Part shown: piece by piece, positions 26,044 through 34,421 of the stretch
Layout of the letters: each line of letters opens with the position of its first letter
How positions within the stretch are numbered: the first letter of the stretch is position 1
Notes under the pieces: model-generated
Told to the model about the DNA's origin: nothing
Seen by the model: the letters and a program-made list of their open reading frames with translations, nothing else
The model's database searches: none
NCBI RefSeq assembly: GCF_002224125.1
Contig: NZ_NCSM01000030.1
Coordinates: forward strand, 66,865 to 130,864
Reading direction: 5' to 3'
Length of the DNA: 64,000 nt
DNA from: Streptomyces sp. NBS 14/10
GTDB lineage: Bacteria > Actinomycetota > Actinomycetes > Streptomycetales > Streptomycetaceae
Made by a program: the position numbers and the translations under genes

Positions 26044-26637
26044 GTGAGCACGACACCACCTGTACTCGCCGCAGAGCTGGCGCAGGCGTGGGCCGATATT
26101 CAACGGCACCACCCCGAGCTGCCGGATCTCGCCGCGCCAGAATCGCTGATCGGAGAGTCGTCGTCCGCATGTGGCGCCGAGCTCTCCTTCGAACGGCTGC
26201 TGCACGAGGCAGTCCACGGCATCGCCGCGGCGCGCGGTGTCCGTGACACCTCGCGCGCCGGCCGCTACCACAACCGCCGCTTCCTGGCCATCGCCGAGGA
26301 GTTGGGCCTGGACCACCCCGATGAGCCGCACCCCAGCAGCGGCTTCTCGCTGGTCACGCTCAGCCCCGAGGCGAGAAGGCGCTATCGGACCACCATCGAC
26401 CGACTCCAGCGCGCCCTCAAGGCACACACCGTCGCGACCGCCGCCGACACCGCCCGCACCTTCCGCGGACCGGCCGCCCGGCACGGTTCGTCGGGTGGCG
26501 GGGTCCGGGTGAAGGCGGTGTGCGACTGCGGGCGCAACGTCCGCGTCGTCCCGTCGGTGCTGGCGCAGGCGCCGATCATGTGCGGGGGATGCGGGAAGCC
26601 GTTCCGTATCCCGGAGCCGGTGGCCGCGGTCGGCTGA
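26044..26637 (+). CDS. SprT-like zinc protein with C-terminal zinc ribbon
   Basis: A 197-residue protein conserved beside rpsP in streptomycetes. Residues 54-58 are HEAVH, an HExxH zinc-protease signature, followed by [17 protein letters not shown], whose His76 could be the third ligand as in SprT-like domains. The C-terminus has CDC and, about 20 residues on, CGGC, a zinc ribbon. Together these suggest a DNA-associated or protein-processing metalloprotease, but the family assignment is mine and untested. The GTG at 26044 gives [16 protein letters not shown]. An upstream GTG at 25981 is possible but its 21 added residues look non-coding. Confidence 0.75.
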   Translation: MSTTPPVLAAELAQAWADIQRHHPELPDLAAPESLIGESSSACGAELSFERLLHEAVHGIAAARGVRDTSRAGRYHNRRFLAIAEELGLDHPDEPHPSSGFSLVTLSPEARRRYRTTIDRLQRALKAHTVATAADTARTFRGPAARHGSSGGGVRVKAVCDCGRNVRVVPSVLAQAPIMCGGCGKPFRIPEPVAAVG

Positions 26638-26665
26638 CCTGTCACGGTGTGGCACAATGGTCAGC
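26633..26665 (+). promoter_or_regulatory. hairpin and -10-like box upstream of rpsP
   Basis: GCTGACC (26633-26639) pairs with GGTCAGC (26659-26665), and CACAAT (26653-26658) in the loop resembles a -10 box. The start of the rpsP operon transcript likely lies here. The hairpin could also end the upstream gene. Confidence 0.4.
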
Positions 26666-26792
26666 TGTACTCGACAGCCGACCGGGACCCCTCTCTCCTC
26701 CGGCTGACGCGTCCATCGGGCACTCGGGTACCGCAACCCCACGCGGCACTTCGCAGTGCTCAATCACGTCAAGACCAGGAGACACCACTCCC

Positions 26793-27233
26793 GTGGCAGT
26801 CAAGATCAAGCTGAAGCGTCTGGGCAAGATCCGTGCGCCTCACTACCGCATCGTCGTCGCCGACTCCCGTACCCGCCGTGACGGCCGGGCCATCGAGGAG
26901 ATCGGTCTGTACCACCCGGTGCAGAACCCCTCGCGCATCGAGGTGGACTCGGAGCGTGCGCAGTACTGGCTGGGTGTCGGCGCGCAGCCGACCGAGCCGG
27001 TGCTCGCCATCCTGAAGGTCACCGGCGACTGGCAGAAGTTCAAGGGCCTGCCCGCCCCGGCCCCGATGCTCGTCGCCGAGCCGAAGGCCGACAAGCGCGC
27101 CCTGTTCGAGGCCGCCGCCAAGGACACCGGTGGCGAGGCGAAGGGTGAGGCCATCACCCCGAAGGCCAAGAAGTCCGAGAAGAAGTCGGACGAGGCGGCC
27201 GCTGACGCGGCGGCCGAGTCGACCGAGGCCTGA
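26793..27233 (+). CDS. rpsP: 30S ribosomal protein S16
   Basis: A 146-residue S16 that helps assemble the 5' domain of 16S rRNA. The GTG at 26793 gives [20 protein letters not shown], the family start, and AGGAGA precedes it by 10 nt. The core runs to about residue 85 ([17 protein letters not shown]) and is followed by a charged Lys/Glu/Ala tail usual in actinobacteria. It leads the rpsP-khpA-rimM-trmD translation operon. Confidence 0.97.
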   Translation: MAVKIKLKRLGKIRAPHYRIVVADSRTRRDGRAIEEIGLYHPVQNPSRIEVDSERAQYWLGVGAQPTEPVLAILKVTGDWQKFKGLPAPAPMLVAEPKADKRALFEAAAKDTGGEAKGEAITPKAKKSEKKSDEAAADAAAESTEA

Positions 27234-27235
27234 GG

Positions 27236-27475
27236 ATGCTCGAGGAGGCCCTCGAGCACCTCGTGAAGGGCATCGTCGACAACCCCGACGACGTGCAGGT
27301 CGCCTCGCGCAACCTGCGGCGCGGACGCGTGCTCGAGGTACGGGTGCACCCCGACGACCTCGGCAAGGTGATCGGTCGTAACGGCCGTACCGCCCGCGCC
27401 CTGCGCACCGTCGTGGGCGCCATCGGCGGCCGTGGCGTCCGTGTCGACCTCGTCGACGTGGACCAGGTTCGCTGA
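27236..27475 (+). CDS. khpA: KH-domain RNA-binding protein KhpA
   Basis: A 79-residue single type II KH domain. The GxxG loop is GRNG in DDLGKVIGRNGRTARALRTV. It binds RNA and in other bacteria pairs with KhpB/Jag. The ATG at 27236 is two bases after the rpsP stop, so the two are co-transcribed and probably coupled. Confidence 0.95.
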   Translation: MLEEALEHLVKGIVDNPDDVQVASRNLRRGRVLEVRVHPDDLGKVIGRNGRTARALRTVVGAIGGRGVRVDLVDVDQVR

Positions 27476-27497
27476 GCAGCGTCAAGAAGAGCACCGG

Positions 27498-27536
27498 CAC
27501 GGGCCGGGGAGGGCTTTGGGCCGTCCCCGGCCCGTG
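27498..27536 (+). terminator. hairpin between khpA and rimM
   Basis: CACGGGCCGGGG (27498-27509) pairs with CCCCGGCCCGTG (27525-27536), a perfect 12-bp stem. No U-run follows, so it may attenuate or protect the transcript rather than fully terminate before rimM. Confidence 0.55.
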
Positions 27537-27575
27537 TGCGTGGCCGGTCCGTGTGTGTGAAGGGAACAGGGAACA

Positions 27576-28136
27576 GTGCAGTTGGTTGTGGCGCGGATCG
27601 GCCGCGCCCACGGCATCAAGGGCGAAGTCACCGTCGAGGTGCGCACCGACGAGCCGGAGCTGCGGCTCGCCCCGGGTGCCGTCCTGGCCACCGAGCCCGC
27701 CTCGGCCGGGCCGCTGACCATCGAGACCGGCCGGGTGCACAGCGGCCGGCTGCTGCTGCGCTTCGCGGGGTTCGCGGACCGTACGGCCGCCGAGGCGCTG
27801 CGCGGCACCCTGCTCATCGCGGAGGTCGACCCCGAGGACACGCCCGAGGACCCCGATGAGTACTACGACCATCAGCTGATCGACCTGGACGTGGTCACCG
27901 TCGACGGCACCGAGGTCGGCCGGATCTCGGAGATCTCCCATCTGCCGTATCAGGACCTGCTGATCGTCCGGCGGTCCGACGGCAGCGAGGTGATGATCCC
28001 CTTCGTCTCCGAGGTGGTGCCGGAGATCGACCTCGAGGCGCAGCGCGCCGTCATCGACCCGCCGCCCGGTCTGCTCGACGAGACCCAGGCCGAGGTCGCT
28101 CGCGGCGAGGGTGGCGCCGAGCGCGGGGGCGCATGA
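27576..28136 (+). CDS. rimM: 16S rRNA processing protein RimM
   Basis: A 186-residue maturation factor for the 30S head that binds S19. The N-terminal RimM domain begins [19 protein letters not shown], and the PRC-barrel part shows [20 protein letters not shown] and [15 protein letters not shown]. The GTG at 27576 follows AAGGGAACAGGGAACA. The stop overlaps the trmD start by one base. Confidence 0.95.
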   Translation: MQLVVARIGRAHGIKGEVTVEVRTDEPELRLAPGAVLATEPASAGPLTIETGRVHSGRLLLRFAGFADRTAAEALRGTLLIAEVDPEDTPEDPDEYYDHQLIDLDVVTVDGTEVGRISEISHLPYQDLLIVRRSDGSEVMIPFVSEVVPEIDLEAQRAVIDPPPGLLDETQAEVARGEGGAERGGA

Positions 28137-29059
28137 TGCGGCTCGATGTCGTCACGATCTTTCCGGAGTATCTGGAGCCGCTGAACGTCTCGCTGGTCGG
28201 CAAGGCGCGCGCCCGCGGACAGCTGGACGTACGCGTCCACGATCTGCGGACCTGGACGCACGACCGGCACAACACCGTCGACGACACCCCGTACGGCGGC
28301 GGGCCCGGCATGGTCATGAAGCCCGAACCGTGGGGCGAGGCGCTGGACGAGATCATCGCGTCGGGGACCGGTGGTACGGAGCCCGGTGTGTCAGAGGCCG
28401 ACGCCGGGGGGATCGGCGAGCCGCGAGACGGCGCGTCAGTGGCCGGTGGGGACGCGCCGCCGCCGCTGCCCGCGCTGGTCGTGCCGACCCCGAGCGGCCG
28501 CCCGTTCACTCAGGCCCTCGCCGTCGAACTGGCCGAGCGCCCCTGGCTGGTCTTCGCCCCCGCCCGCTACGAGGGCATCGACCGCCGGGTGATCGACGAG
28601 TACGCCGAGCGCCTGGATGTGTACGAGATCTCCATCGGCGACTATGTGCTGGCCGGCGGGGAGGCCGCGGTCCTGGTGATCACGGAGGCCGTGGCCCGGC
28701 TGCTGCCCGGCGTACTGGGCAACGCGGAGTCGCACCGTGACGACTCCTTCGCTCCCGGCGCGATGGCCGATCTGCTGGAGGGGCCCGTCTACACCAAGCC
28801 GCCGCAGTGGCGCGACCGGGGCATCCCGGAGGTGCTGGTCAGCGGCCACCACGGCAGGATCGCGCGTTGGCGCAGGGACGAGGCGTTCCGCCGTACCAGC
28901 CGCAACCGGCCGGACCTCATAGCGCGCTGCGACCCGGCGGCGCTGGACAAGTACGACCGGAAGCTCCTGGCGGAACTGGGCTGGGAGGAGCTTCCGGAGG
29001 CGAGTGAACACGATCAAGGGCCCCGATTTGGGCGGGCCGGTCCGGTCGTGGAAGAATAG
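28136..29059 (+). CDS. trmD: tRNA (guanine-37-N1)-methyltransferase TrmD
   Basis: A 307-residue SPOUT methyltransferase making m1G37, which prevents frameshifting. It starts [15 protein letters not shown]; an ATG three bases earlier would add one Met. The trefoil-knot region PARYEGIDRRVIDEYAERLD and SIGDYVLAGGEAAVLVITEA is intact. Compared with the ~277 residues I recall for S. coelicolor it has a Gly/Ala/Pro-rich insertion after WGEALDEIIASG and a longer C-terminus. TGATG overlap with rimM indicates coupling. Confidence 0.94.
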   Translation: MRLDVVTIFPEYLEPLNVSLVGKARARGQLDVRVHDLRTWTHDRHNTVDDTPYGGGPGMVMKPEPWGEALDEIIASGTGGTEPGVSEADAGGIGEPRDGASVAGGDAPPPLPALVVPTPSGRPFTQALAVELAERPWLVFAPARYEGIDRRVIDEYAERLDVYEISIGDYVLAGGEAAVLVITEAVARLLPGVLGNAESHRDDSFAPGAMADLLEGPVYTKPPQWRDRGIPEVLVSGHHGRIARWRRDEAFRRTSRNRPDLIARCDPAALDKYDRKLLAELGWEELPEASEHDQGPRFGRAGPVVEE

Positions 29060-29148
29060 GCCGCTGCTGTACGTCCGGTGTGCGCCCCTGCCACAGGGGG
29101 ATCGACGCCCGCCCGACCAGACGGCACTCCCCATCATCACCGATATGC

Positions 29149-29172
29149 CGCTGATGACCTGTGGCATCAGCG
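29149..29172 (+). promoter_or_regulatory. leader hairpin touching the rplS ribosome site
   Basis: CGCTGATG (29149-29156) pairs with CATCAGCG (29165-29172); the stem ends at the first base of the GAGGAA ribosome site (29172-29177). The geometry fits a ribosomal-protein leader controlling rplS translation. Autoregulation by L19 is an inference. Confidence 0.4.
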
Positions 29173-29188
29173 AGGAAAGCAGACGATC

Positions 29189-29539
29189 ATGTCTCACGTG
29201 CTCGACACCGTCGACGCCGCGTCGCTGCGCAGCGACATCCCGACCTTCCGCCCCGGCGACACGGTCAACGTCCACGTCCGCGTCATCGAGGGCAACCGCT
29301 CCCGTGTCCAGCAGTTCAAGGGCGTCGTCATCCGCCGCCAGGGCTCTGGTGTGCGCGAGAGCTTCACCGTCCGCAAGGTGAGCTTCAGCGTCGGCGTCGA
29401 GCGCACCTTCCCGGTGCACACCCCGATTGTCGAGAAGATCGAGGTCGTCACCCGCGGTGACGTCCGCCGCGCCAAGCTGTACTACCTGCGCGACCTCCGC
29501 GGCAAGGCCGCGAAGATCAAGGAAAAGCGCGACAACTGA
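29189..29539 (+). CDS. rplS: 50S ribosomal protein L19
   Basis: A 116-residue L19 located at the 30S-50S interface. It shows the family core [37 protein letters not shown] and [20 protein letters not shown]. The ATG at 29189 follows GAGGAA. A 129-base gap with a possible leader hairpin separates it from trmD. Confidence 0.97.
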   Translation: MSHVLDTVDAASLRSDIPTFRPGDTVNVHVRVIEGNRSRVQQFKGVVIRRQGSGVRESFTVRKVSFSVGVERTFPVHTPIVEKIEVVTRGDVRRAKLYYLRDLRGKAAKIKEKRDN

Positions 29540-29601
29540 GTTTTGCGCGACAACTGAGCTACTGCCGGACGGCACAGGCGGGCCGGATAGGCTCTGGCCT
29601 G

Positions 29602-30387
29602 ATGGAGACCGACGCCCAGCTCTCAGAGCGCGATCGCTCCTCCCGTTCCCACGAGGGACAGGAGGAGCGATCGCGCTCTTCGCGTACGCGGCGGGGGCTC
29701 GGCCGGCTGATCGGGGGCGGGCCCTGGCGCCGGGTCGGTGTGCTCGTGGCGGTCTGCGCCGTCTTCGTCCTTCTGCTGAGCGCCTTCGTCGTACAGCCCT
29801 TTCTGATCCCCAGCGGATCGATGGAGAACACGTTTCGGCCCGGAGACCGGGTCCTGGTGAACAAGCTGGCGTACCGTTTCGGTGATACGCCGCGCCGCGG
29901 TGACGTCATCGTGTTCGACGGAACCGGGTCCTTCGTCCAGGAGGAGCCGTCCCAGAATCCGGTGGCGGCGCTGCTGCGCGGCGCGGCCGCGGCGGTCGGG
30001 CTGGCCCAACCCGCCGAGACCGACTACATCAAGCGTGTCGTGGGTGTGGGTGGTGACCGGGTCAGGTGCTGCGACAAGCGGGGGAGGATCGAGGTGAACG
30101 GGAAGCCGGTGGACGAGGACTACCTGTTTCCGGGGGATGCCCCGTCACAGGTCCCGTTCGACATCGTGGTGCCCGAGGGAAGGCTGTGGGTCATGGGGGA
30201 CCACCGCAGTGATTCCAGGGACTCACGGGACCACCTCGGCGAGCCGGGCGGAGGCACGGTCCCGGTCGACAAGGTGATCGGACGCGCCGACTGGATCGGC
30301 TGGCCGGTCGGCCGCTGGAGCGGAGTGCACCGCCCGGCGGCCTTCGGACGCGTACCGGACCCGGCCCCGGGCGGCGCACATGGGTAA
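29602..30387 (+). CDS. sipW: type I signal peptidase SipW
   Basis: A 261-residue membrane protease that removes signal peptides, first of four in a row as in S. lividans sipWXYZ. A single hydrophobic anchor lies at about residues 45-64. Catalytic Ser73 is in PSGSMENT and Lys144 in DYIKRVVGVGGD; the GDHRSDSRDSRDH box follows. There is no C-terminal membrane segment. The region coding residues 9-26 forms an 18-bp perfect hairpin. The ATG at 29602 is used although its ribosome site is weak. The last 8 bases overlap sipX. Confidence 0.92.
   Translation: METDAQLSERDRSSRSHEGQEERSRSSRTRRGLGRLIGGGPWRRVGVLVAVCAVFVLLLSAFVVQPFLIPSGSMENTFRPGDRVLVNKLAYRFGDTPRRGDVIVFDGTGSFVQEEPSQNPVAALLRGAAAAVGLAQPAETDYIKRVVGVGGDRVRCCDKRGRIEVNGKPVDEDYLFPGDAPSQVPFDIVVPEGRLWVMGDHRSDSRDSRDHLGEPGGGTVPVDKVIGRADWIGWPVGRWSGVHRPAAFGRVPDPAPGGAHG
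29626..29678 (+). repeat. 18-bp perfect hairpin within the sipW 5' coding region
   Basis: Positions 29626-29643 and 29661-29678 are perfectly complementary with a 17-nt loop, starting 24 bases after the sipW ATG and 87 bases after the rplS stop. It may serve as an overlapping terminator/attenuator for rplS or modulate sipW expression. Confidence 0.7.
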
Positions 30388-31654
30388 CCGCGGACGGTCC
30401 CGGCACGGGACCCCCCGCCCTGGCTCCGGCCGCCTGGGCTCCGGCCGCCTGGGTTCCGGCCGTCCGGGCTCGGGCCACACGGGCTCGGGCCCCGGCACTC
30501 CTGGCTACATCCCCGGCTCGGGCCCCGTGCACAGCGCGGACGCGCCGCGTACGGGGCCGCGTCTGGGCGGGCGCGCGGAGCGGCGCAAGGTGCAGCGCCG
30601 TATCAAGCGCAGGCGGCGCCGTTCGGCCATGAAGGAGATCCCGATCCTGATCGGCGTGGCGCTGGTGATCGCCCTGGTGCTCAAGACCTTTCTGGTCCAG
30701 GCGTTTGTGATCCCGTCGGGCTCGATGGAGCAGACGATCAGGATCGGCGACCGGGTGCTGGTGGACAAACTCACACCGTGGTTCGGCTCAAAGCCGTCGC
30801 GCGGCGATGTGGTGGTGTTCAAGGACCCCGGAAACTGGCTGGAGGAGGAGCGGAAGCCGCCCAAGGAAGATCCGGTCGTCATCAAGCAGGCCAAGGAGTT
30901 CCTGACCTGGATCGGACTGCTTCCGTCCTCGAACGAGCAGGATCTGATCAAGCGGGTGGTCGGGGTCGGCGGCGACACGGTCGCCTGCTGTGACAAAGAC
31001 GGCCGGGTGACGGTCAACGGCACGCCGCTGAACGAGCCGTATCTGCACCCGGGTAATGTGCCCTCCGAGCGCCGGTTCAAGGTGACTGTCCCTCAGGGGC
31101 GGATCTTTGTGATGGGCGATCACCGGGCCAATTCGGCGGACTCGCGGGTCCATCTGGACGAGCCTGACCAGGGAACCGTCTCGGAGGATCTGGTCGTCGG
31201 CCGGGCCATCGTGATCGCGTGGCCCTTCGGCCACTGGCAGAGCCTGGAAGAACCTGAGACATATGCCTCAGTGAAGGACGCGCCGAGCGGGGCGACGCAG
31301 GCACGCGGCTCGCCGCATAGGCTGTCCTCGGACCAGCAAGGGTTGGTCCAGCTCCCGACCCCTGCGGAACTCCCGCTCGTTATGGGAGTGGTGGGCCTGC
31401 GCCGTTCGTGGCGTGGGCGGCAGCGCGGCGTGAGGAGTGAATGTGGGGGATTTGGCGGTCGGCGCTCGATCCGGTCACGAAGAGCCCGAGAGGCAACCGG
31501 GGGGGAGCGAAGAGCCACCGGTGAACGGGGCGCGCGCGGCCGATGCGCCTACGGGCGGGGCCCCGGAGACGTTCGAGGCGCCGGGGGGCTCCGGTGCGAC
31601 GGACGCCGCGGCCGCCCCCCAGGGCGGTTCACCGGCCGCTCCCGGCTCCGCTGA
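30380..31654 (+). CDS. sipX: type I signal peptidase SipX with long basic tail
   Basis: A 424-residue signal peptidase. The N-terminus is a Gly/Ser/Arg repeat (five 15-bp units) followed by a basic stretch and a membrane segment at about residues 87-110. Catalytic Ser115 is in PSGSMEQT and Lys191 in DLIKRVVGVGGD; GDHRANSADSRVHL follows. After about residue 310 comes an Arg/Gly-rich tail of about 110 residues with no clear C-terminal anchor. The last 212 bases overlap sipY in another frame, so the tail may be read-through from a lost stop. The start overlaps sipW by 8 bases. Confidence 0.88.
   Translation: MGNRGRSRHGTPRPGSGRLGSGRLGSGRPGSGHTGSGPGTPGYIPGSGPVHSADAPRTGPRLGGRAERRKVQRRIKRRRRRSAMKEIPILIGVALVIALVLKTFLVQAFVIPSGSMEQTIRIGDRVLVDKLTPWFGSKPSRGDVVVFKDPGNWLEEERKPPKEDPVVIKQAKEFLTWIGLLPSSNEQDLIKRVVGVGGDTVACCDKDGRVTVNGTPLNEPYLHPGNVPSERRFKVTVPQGRIFVMGDHRANSADSRVHLDEPDQGTVSEDLVVGRAIVIAWPFGHWQSLEEPETYASVKDAPSGATQARGSPHRLSSDQQGLVQLPTPAELPLVMGVVGLRRSWRGRQRGVRSECGGFGGRRSIRSRRAREATGGERRATGERGARGRCAYGRGPGDVRGAGGLRCDGRRGRPPGRFTGRSRLR
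30422..30496 (+). repeat. five 15-bp tandem repeats in sipX
   Basis: Units start at 30422, 30437, 30452, 30467 and 30482; the first two are identical (GGCTCCGGCCGCCTG) and the rest diverge. They encode GSGRL, GSGRL, GSGRP, GSGHT and GSGPG in the cytoplasmic N-terminus. Confidence 0.9.
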
Positions 31655-32633
31655 CGTTCCGGGCTCCGCTGAGTCTCCCGTCTCCCTCGGCAAGCCGGGC
31701 TTCTCGGCCTCCGCCGGCTCCTCGGGTTCCCCGGATCCCTCGGACCCTCCTGGTGCCGAGGGCCGGGCGGGTGACGGGCCCGGCGAGGACAGGGACGGCG
31801 AGGACAAGGACGGGGAGAACAGCGCCAAGGACGAGGACGGTGTCAAGGACGGCGCCAAGAAGACGCGCTCGTTCTGGAGAGAGCTGCCGATCCTCGTCGG
31901 CATCGCGCTGCTACTCGCCCTGCTGATCAAGACATTCCTGGTGCAGGCGTTCTCCATCCCCTCCGACTCCATGCAGAACACGCTGCAGCGTGGCGACCGG
32001 GTGTTGGTGGACAAGTTGACCCCGTGGTTCGGCGCCGAGCCGGAGCGCGGCGAGGTCGTCGTCTTCCACGATCCGGGCGGCTGGCTGGGCGAGACCCAGC
32101 AGTCCGACTCGGGCCCGCTCGCCAAGGGCGTTCAGCGGGTGCTCAGCTTTATCGGCCTGATGCCGTCCGCGGAGGAGAAGGACCTGATCAAGCGGGTCAT
32201 CGCGGTCGGCGGAGACACGGTCGAATGCCAGAAGGGCGGACCGGTCAAGGTCAACGGCAAGGCGCTGAACGAGAAGGACTACATCTTCCCCGGGAACACG
32301 CCCTGCGACGACAAGCCGTTCGGCCCGATCAAGGTGCCCAAGGGCCGGATCTGGGTGATGGGCGACCACCGCCAGGACTCGCTGGACTCGCGCTACCACC
32401 AGAATCTGGACAATGGCACGGTCTCGGTGGACAAGGTGGTCGGGCGGGCCATCGTGGTCGCGTGGCCGATCGACCGCTGGTCGGCCCTCTCCGTACCTGG
32501 CACCTTCGACCAGCCGGGGCTGAGCGCGGCGGCCTCCATGGCCCCCTCGGCGCTCGGGTTCGCGGGCGCGGTCCCGATCGTTCTGTGGCGCCGCCGCAGG
32601 ATCGTCCGCAAGGCGCGCGGGACGGCTGCCTGA
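31443..32633 (+). CDS. sipY: type I signal peptidase SipY
   Basis: A 396-residue signal peptidase. The N-terminal ~135 residues are a disordered acidic Ser/Pro/Gly/Glu region, then a membrane segment (LPILVGIALLLALLIKTF). Catalytic Ser176 is in PSDSMQNT, followed by Lys in DLIKRVIAVGGD and GDHRQDSLDSRYH. A C-terminal membrane segment (APSALGFAGAVPIVLW) is followed by basic residues. The GTG at 31443 is chosen because GAGGAG at 31432-31437 precedes it by 5 nt. The start lies well inside the sipX frame. Confidence 0.9.
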   Translation: MGDLAVGARSGHEEPERQPGGSEEPPVNGARAADAPTGGAPETFEAPGGSGATDAAAAPQGGSPAAPGSADVPGSAESPVSLGKPGFSASAGSSGSPDPSDPPGAEGRAGDGPGEDRDGEDKDGENSAKDEDGVKDGAKKTRSFWRELPILVGIALLLALLIKTFLVQAFSIPSDSMQNTLQRGDRVLVDKLTPWFGAEPERGEVVVFHDPGGWLGETQQSDSGPLAKGVQRVLSFIGLMPSAEEKDLIKRVIAVGGDTVECQKGGPVKVNGKALNEKDYIFPGNTPCDDKPFGPIKVPKGRIWVMGDHRQDSLDSRYHQNLDNGTVSVDKVVGRAIVVAWPIDRWSALSVPGTFDQPGLSAAASMAPSALGFAGAVPIVLWRRRRIVRKARGTAA

Positions 32634-32714
32634 GGTCCGTACCGCCGGGTAGGGTGCTGACGACCTGGGGTGCGATGGGGATCGACCTCTGCTACGTGAG
32701 GCAGGAGCACTGGA

Positions 32715-33482
32715 ATGAGCGGAGCCCGGCAGGACGGAGGGGGCGGCAGGGGGCTTGGGAGCGTCCTGTCCGGAGCGGCGGTCGCCGTCGGCTGTGTGCT
32801 CTTCCTGGGGTCGTTCGTCTGGGGCGCGGTGCTCTACAAGCCGTACACCGTCCCGACCGATTCGATGTCGCCGACCATCGGCCGGGGCGACCGCGTGCTG
32901 GCGGAGCGAATAGACGGCGACGAGGTGCGCCGTGGCGACGTGGTCGTCTTCAAGGACTCGGTCTGGGGCGATCTGCCGATGGTGAAGCGGGTCGTCGGCG
33001 TCGGCGGGGACACGGTCGCGTGCTGTGACAAGCAGGGTCGGCTGACGCTGAACGGCAAGCCCCTCGACGAACCGTATCTGCACACCAAGGGGTCGGCCTC
33101 GCCCACCGTCTTCTCGGCGACGGTGCCCAAGGGGAAGCTGTTCCTGCTGGGCGACCACCGCAACGACTCCCTGGACTCCCGTGTGCACCTGTCCGACGGC
33201 GCGGACGGAGCCGTCCCGCGCAGCGCGGTGAGCGGCCGGGTGGACGCCACGGCCTGGCCGCCGGACCTGACGATGCTGGACCGGCCGGCAGCCTTCAAGG
33301 CGCTGTCTGGCGGCGTCTCACAGCCGGGGCCGCTGCGACTCATCCTGATCTCCGCCGTGGTCGGCGCGGTGCTCATCCTGGGCGGTGCGGCGTACGGGCC
33401 GCTGGCGCGCCGGATCGGGCGCGGCGGCAAGCGGGGCGAGAAGCGGCGCGGGAAGACGACGAAGGTGGCGACCGGTGTCTGA
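32715..33482 (+). CDS. sipZ: type I signal peptidase SipZ
   Basis: A 255-residue signal peptidase with an N-terminal membrane segment at about residues 17-40 and a C-terminal one (LRLILISAVVGAVLILGGAAY) before a Lys/Arg tail. Catalytic Ser50 is in PTDSMSPT and Lys91 in MVKRVVGVGGD; GDHRNDSLDSRVHL follows. An 81-base gap after sipY and a GGCAGGAG ribosome site suggest a separate promoter, as reported for S. lividans sipZ. It overlaps the NUDIX gene by 8 bases, forming an operon with it. Confidence 0.92.
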   Translation: MSGARQDGGGGRGLGSVLSGAAVAVGCVLFLGSFVWGAVLYKPYTVPTDSMSPTIGRGDRVLAERIDGDEVRRGDVVVFKDSVWGDLPMVKRVVGVGGDTVACCDKQGRLTLNGKPLDEPYLHTKGSASPTVFSATVPKGKLFLLGDHRNDSLDSRVHLSDGADGAVPRSAVSGRVDATAWPPDLTMLDRPAAFKALSGGVSQPGPLRLILISAVVGAVLILGGAAYGPLARRIGRGGKRGEKRRGKTTKVATGV

Positions 33483-33990
33483 GGGGACAGGCGCGGAGGG
33501 CCCGGGCGAGGACCTGCGGAAGGTCGCGCGGGTGGTCCTGCTCGACCCGCACGACAGGATTCTGCTGATACACGGCTTCGAACCCGAGGACCCGTCGACG
33601 ACCTGGTGGTTCACCCCCGGCGGCGGGCTGGAGGGCGATGAGAGCCGCGAGCAGGCGGCGCGCCGGGAGCTGACGGAGGAGACCGGGATCACAGAGGCGG
33701 AGCTGGGGCCCGTGGTGTGGCGGCGGGTGTGCTCCTTCCCGTTCGACGGCCGCCGCTGGCATCAGGACGAGTGGTACTACCTGGCCCGTACGGAGCAGAC
33801 CGCGACGTGGACCGGCGGCCAGACCGAGCTGGAGCGGCGCAGCGTCACGGGGCTGCGGTGGTGGACGGTCGAGGAGCTGGCGGCGGTACGAGAGCCGGTG
33901 TACCCGTCACAGCTCGTGGGGCTGTTGCGTAGGCTGCTCGACGAGGGACCCCCGACTGTGCCGGTGATCCTGGAGACTGAGCGCGTCTGA
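33475..33990 (+). CDS. NUDIX hydrolase
   Basis: A 171-residue NUDIX protein that hydrolyses a nucleoside diphosphate-linked substrate, not identifiable here. The NUDIX box is GGGLEGDESREQAARRELTE followed by ETGI (about residues 47-70). WFTPGG before it and WRRVCSFPFDGRRWHQDEW after it are typical. The GTG at 33475 gives MSEGTGAEGPGEDLRKVARV. The 8-base overlap with sipZ shows they share a transcript. Confidence 0.9.
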   Translation: MSEGTGAEGPGEDLRKVARVVLLDPHDRILLIHGFEPEDPSTTWWFTPGGGLEGDESREQAARRELTEETGITEAELGPVVWRRVCSFPFDGRRWHQDEWYYLARTEQTATWTGGQTELERRSVTGLRWWTVEELAAVREPVYPSQLVGLLRRLLDEGPPTVPVILETERV

Positions 33991-34029
33991 CGCACAATGG
34001 GGGGACGCACGGCTGAAGGGGAACATGCC

Positions 34030-34338
34030 ATGAGCGCCGAGGACCTCGAGAAGTACGAGACCGAGATGGAGCTGAAGCTCTACCGGGAGTACCGCGATGT
34101 CGTCGGTCTGTTCAAATATGTGATCGAGACTGAACGGCGTTTCTATCTCACCAATGACTACGAGATGCAGGTGCACTCGGTGCAGGGTGAGGTGTTCTTT
34201 GAGGTCTCCATGGCCGACGCCTGGGTCTGGGACATGTATCGACCGGCCCGCTTCGTCAAGCAGGTACGCGTCCTGACGTTCAAGGACGTGAATATCGAGG
34301 AGCTGAACAAGAGCGATCTCGACCTTCCGAGTGGCTGA
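34030..34338 (+). CDS. DUF2469 family conserved actinobacterial protein
   Basis: A 102-residue acidic protein very conserved in actinobacteria (MSAEDLEKYETEMELKLYRE, VVGLFKYVIETERRFYLTND). Function is unknown. The ATG at 34030 follows GAAGGGGAA. It sits between the NUDIX gene and yraN, a fixed order in streptomycetes. Confidence 0.93.
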   Translation: MSAEDLEKYETEMELKLYREYRDVVGLFKYVIETERRFYLTNDYEMQVHSVQGEVFFEVSMADAWVWDMYRPARFVKQVRVLTFKDVNIEELNKSDLDLPSG

Positions 34339-34339
34339 G

Positions 34340-34366
34340 TTGTCCACAACCGGTCGGTTGTCCACA
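34340..34366 (+). promoter_or_regulatory. pair of DnaA boxes
   Basis: TTGTCCACA occurs at 34340-34348 and again at 34358-34366 in the same direction, 18 bases apart. This is the preferred Streptomyces DnaA box. The pair lies in the gap between the DUF2469 gene and yraN. It could titrate DnaA or regulate yraN. Confidence 0.7.
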
Positions 34367-34421
34367 AAGATCCAATAATCCGGCGCCGAGCCGTCACAGT
34401 CGGTGACGGAGGTGGTGCCGA

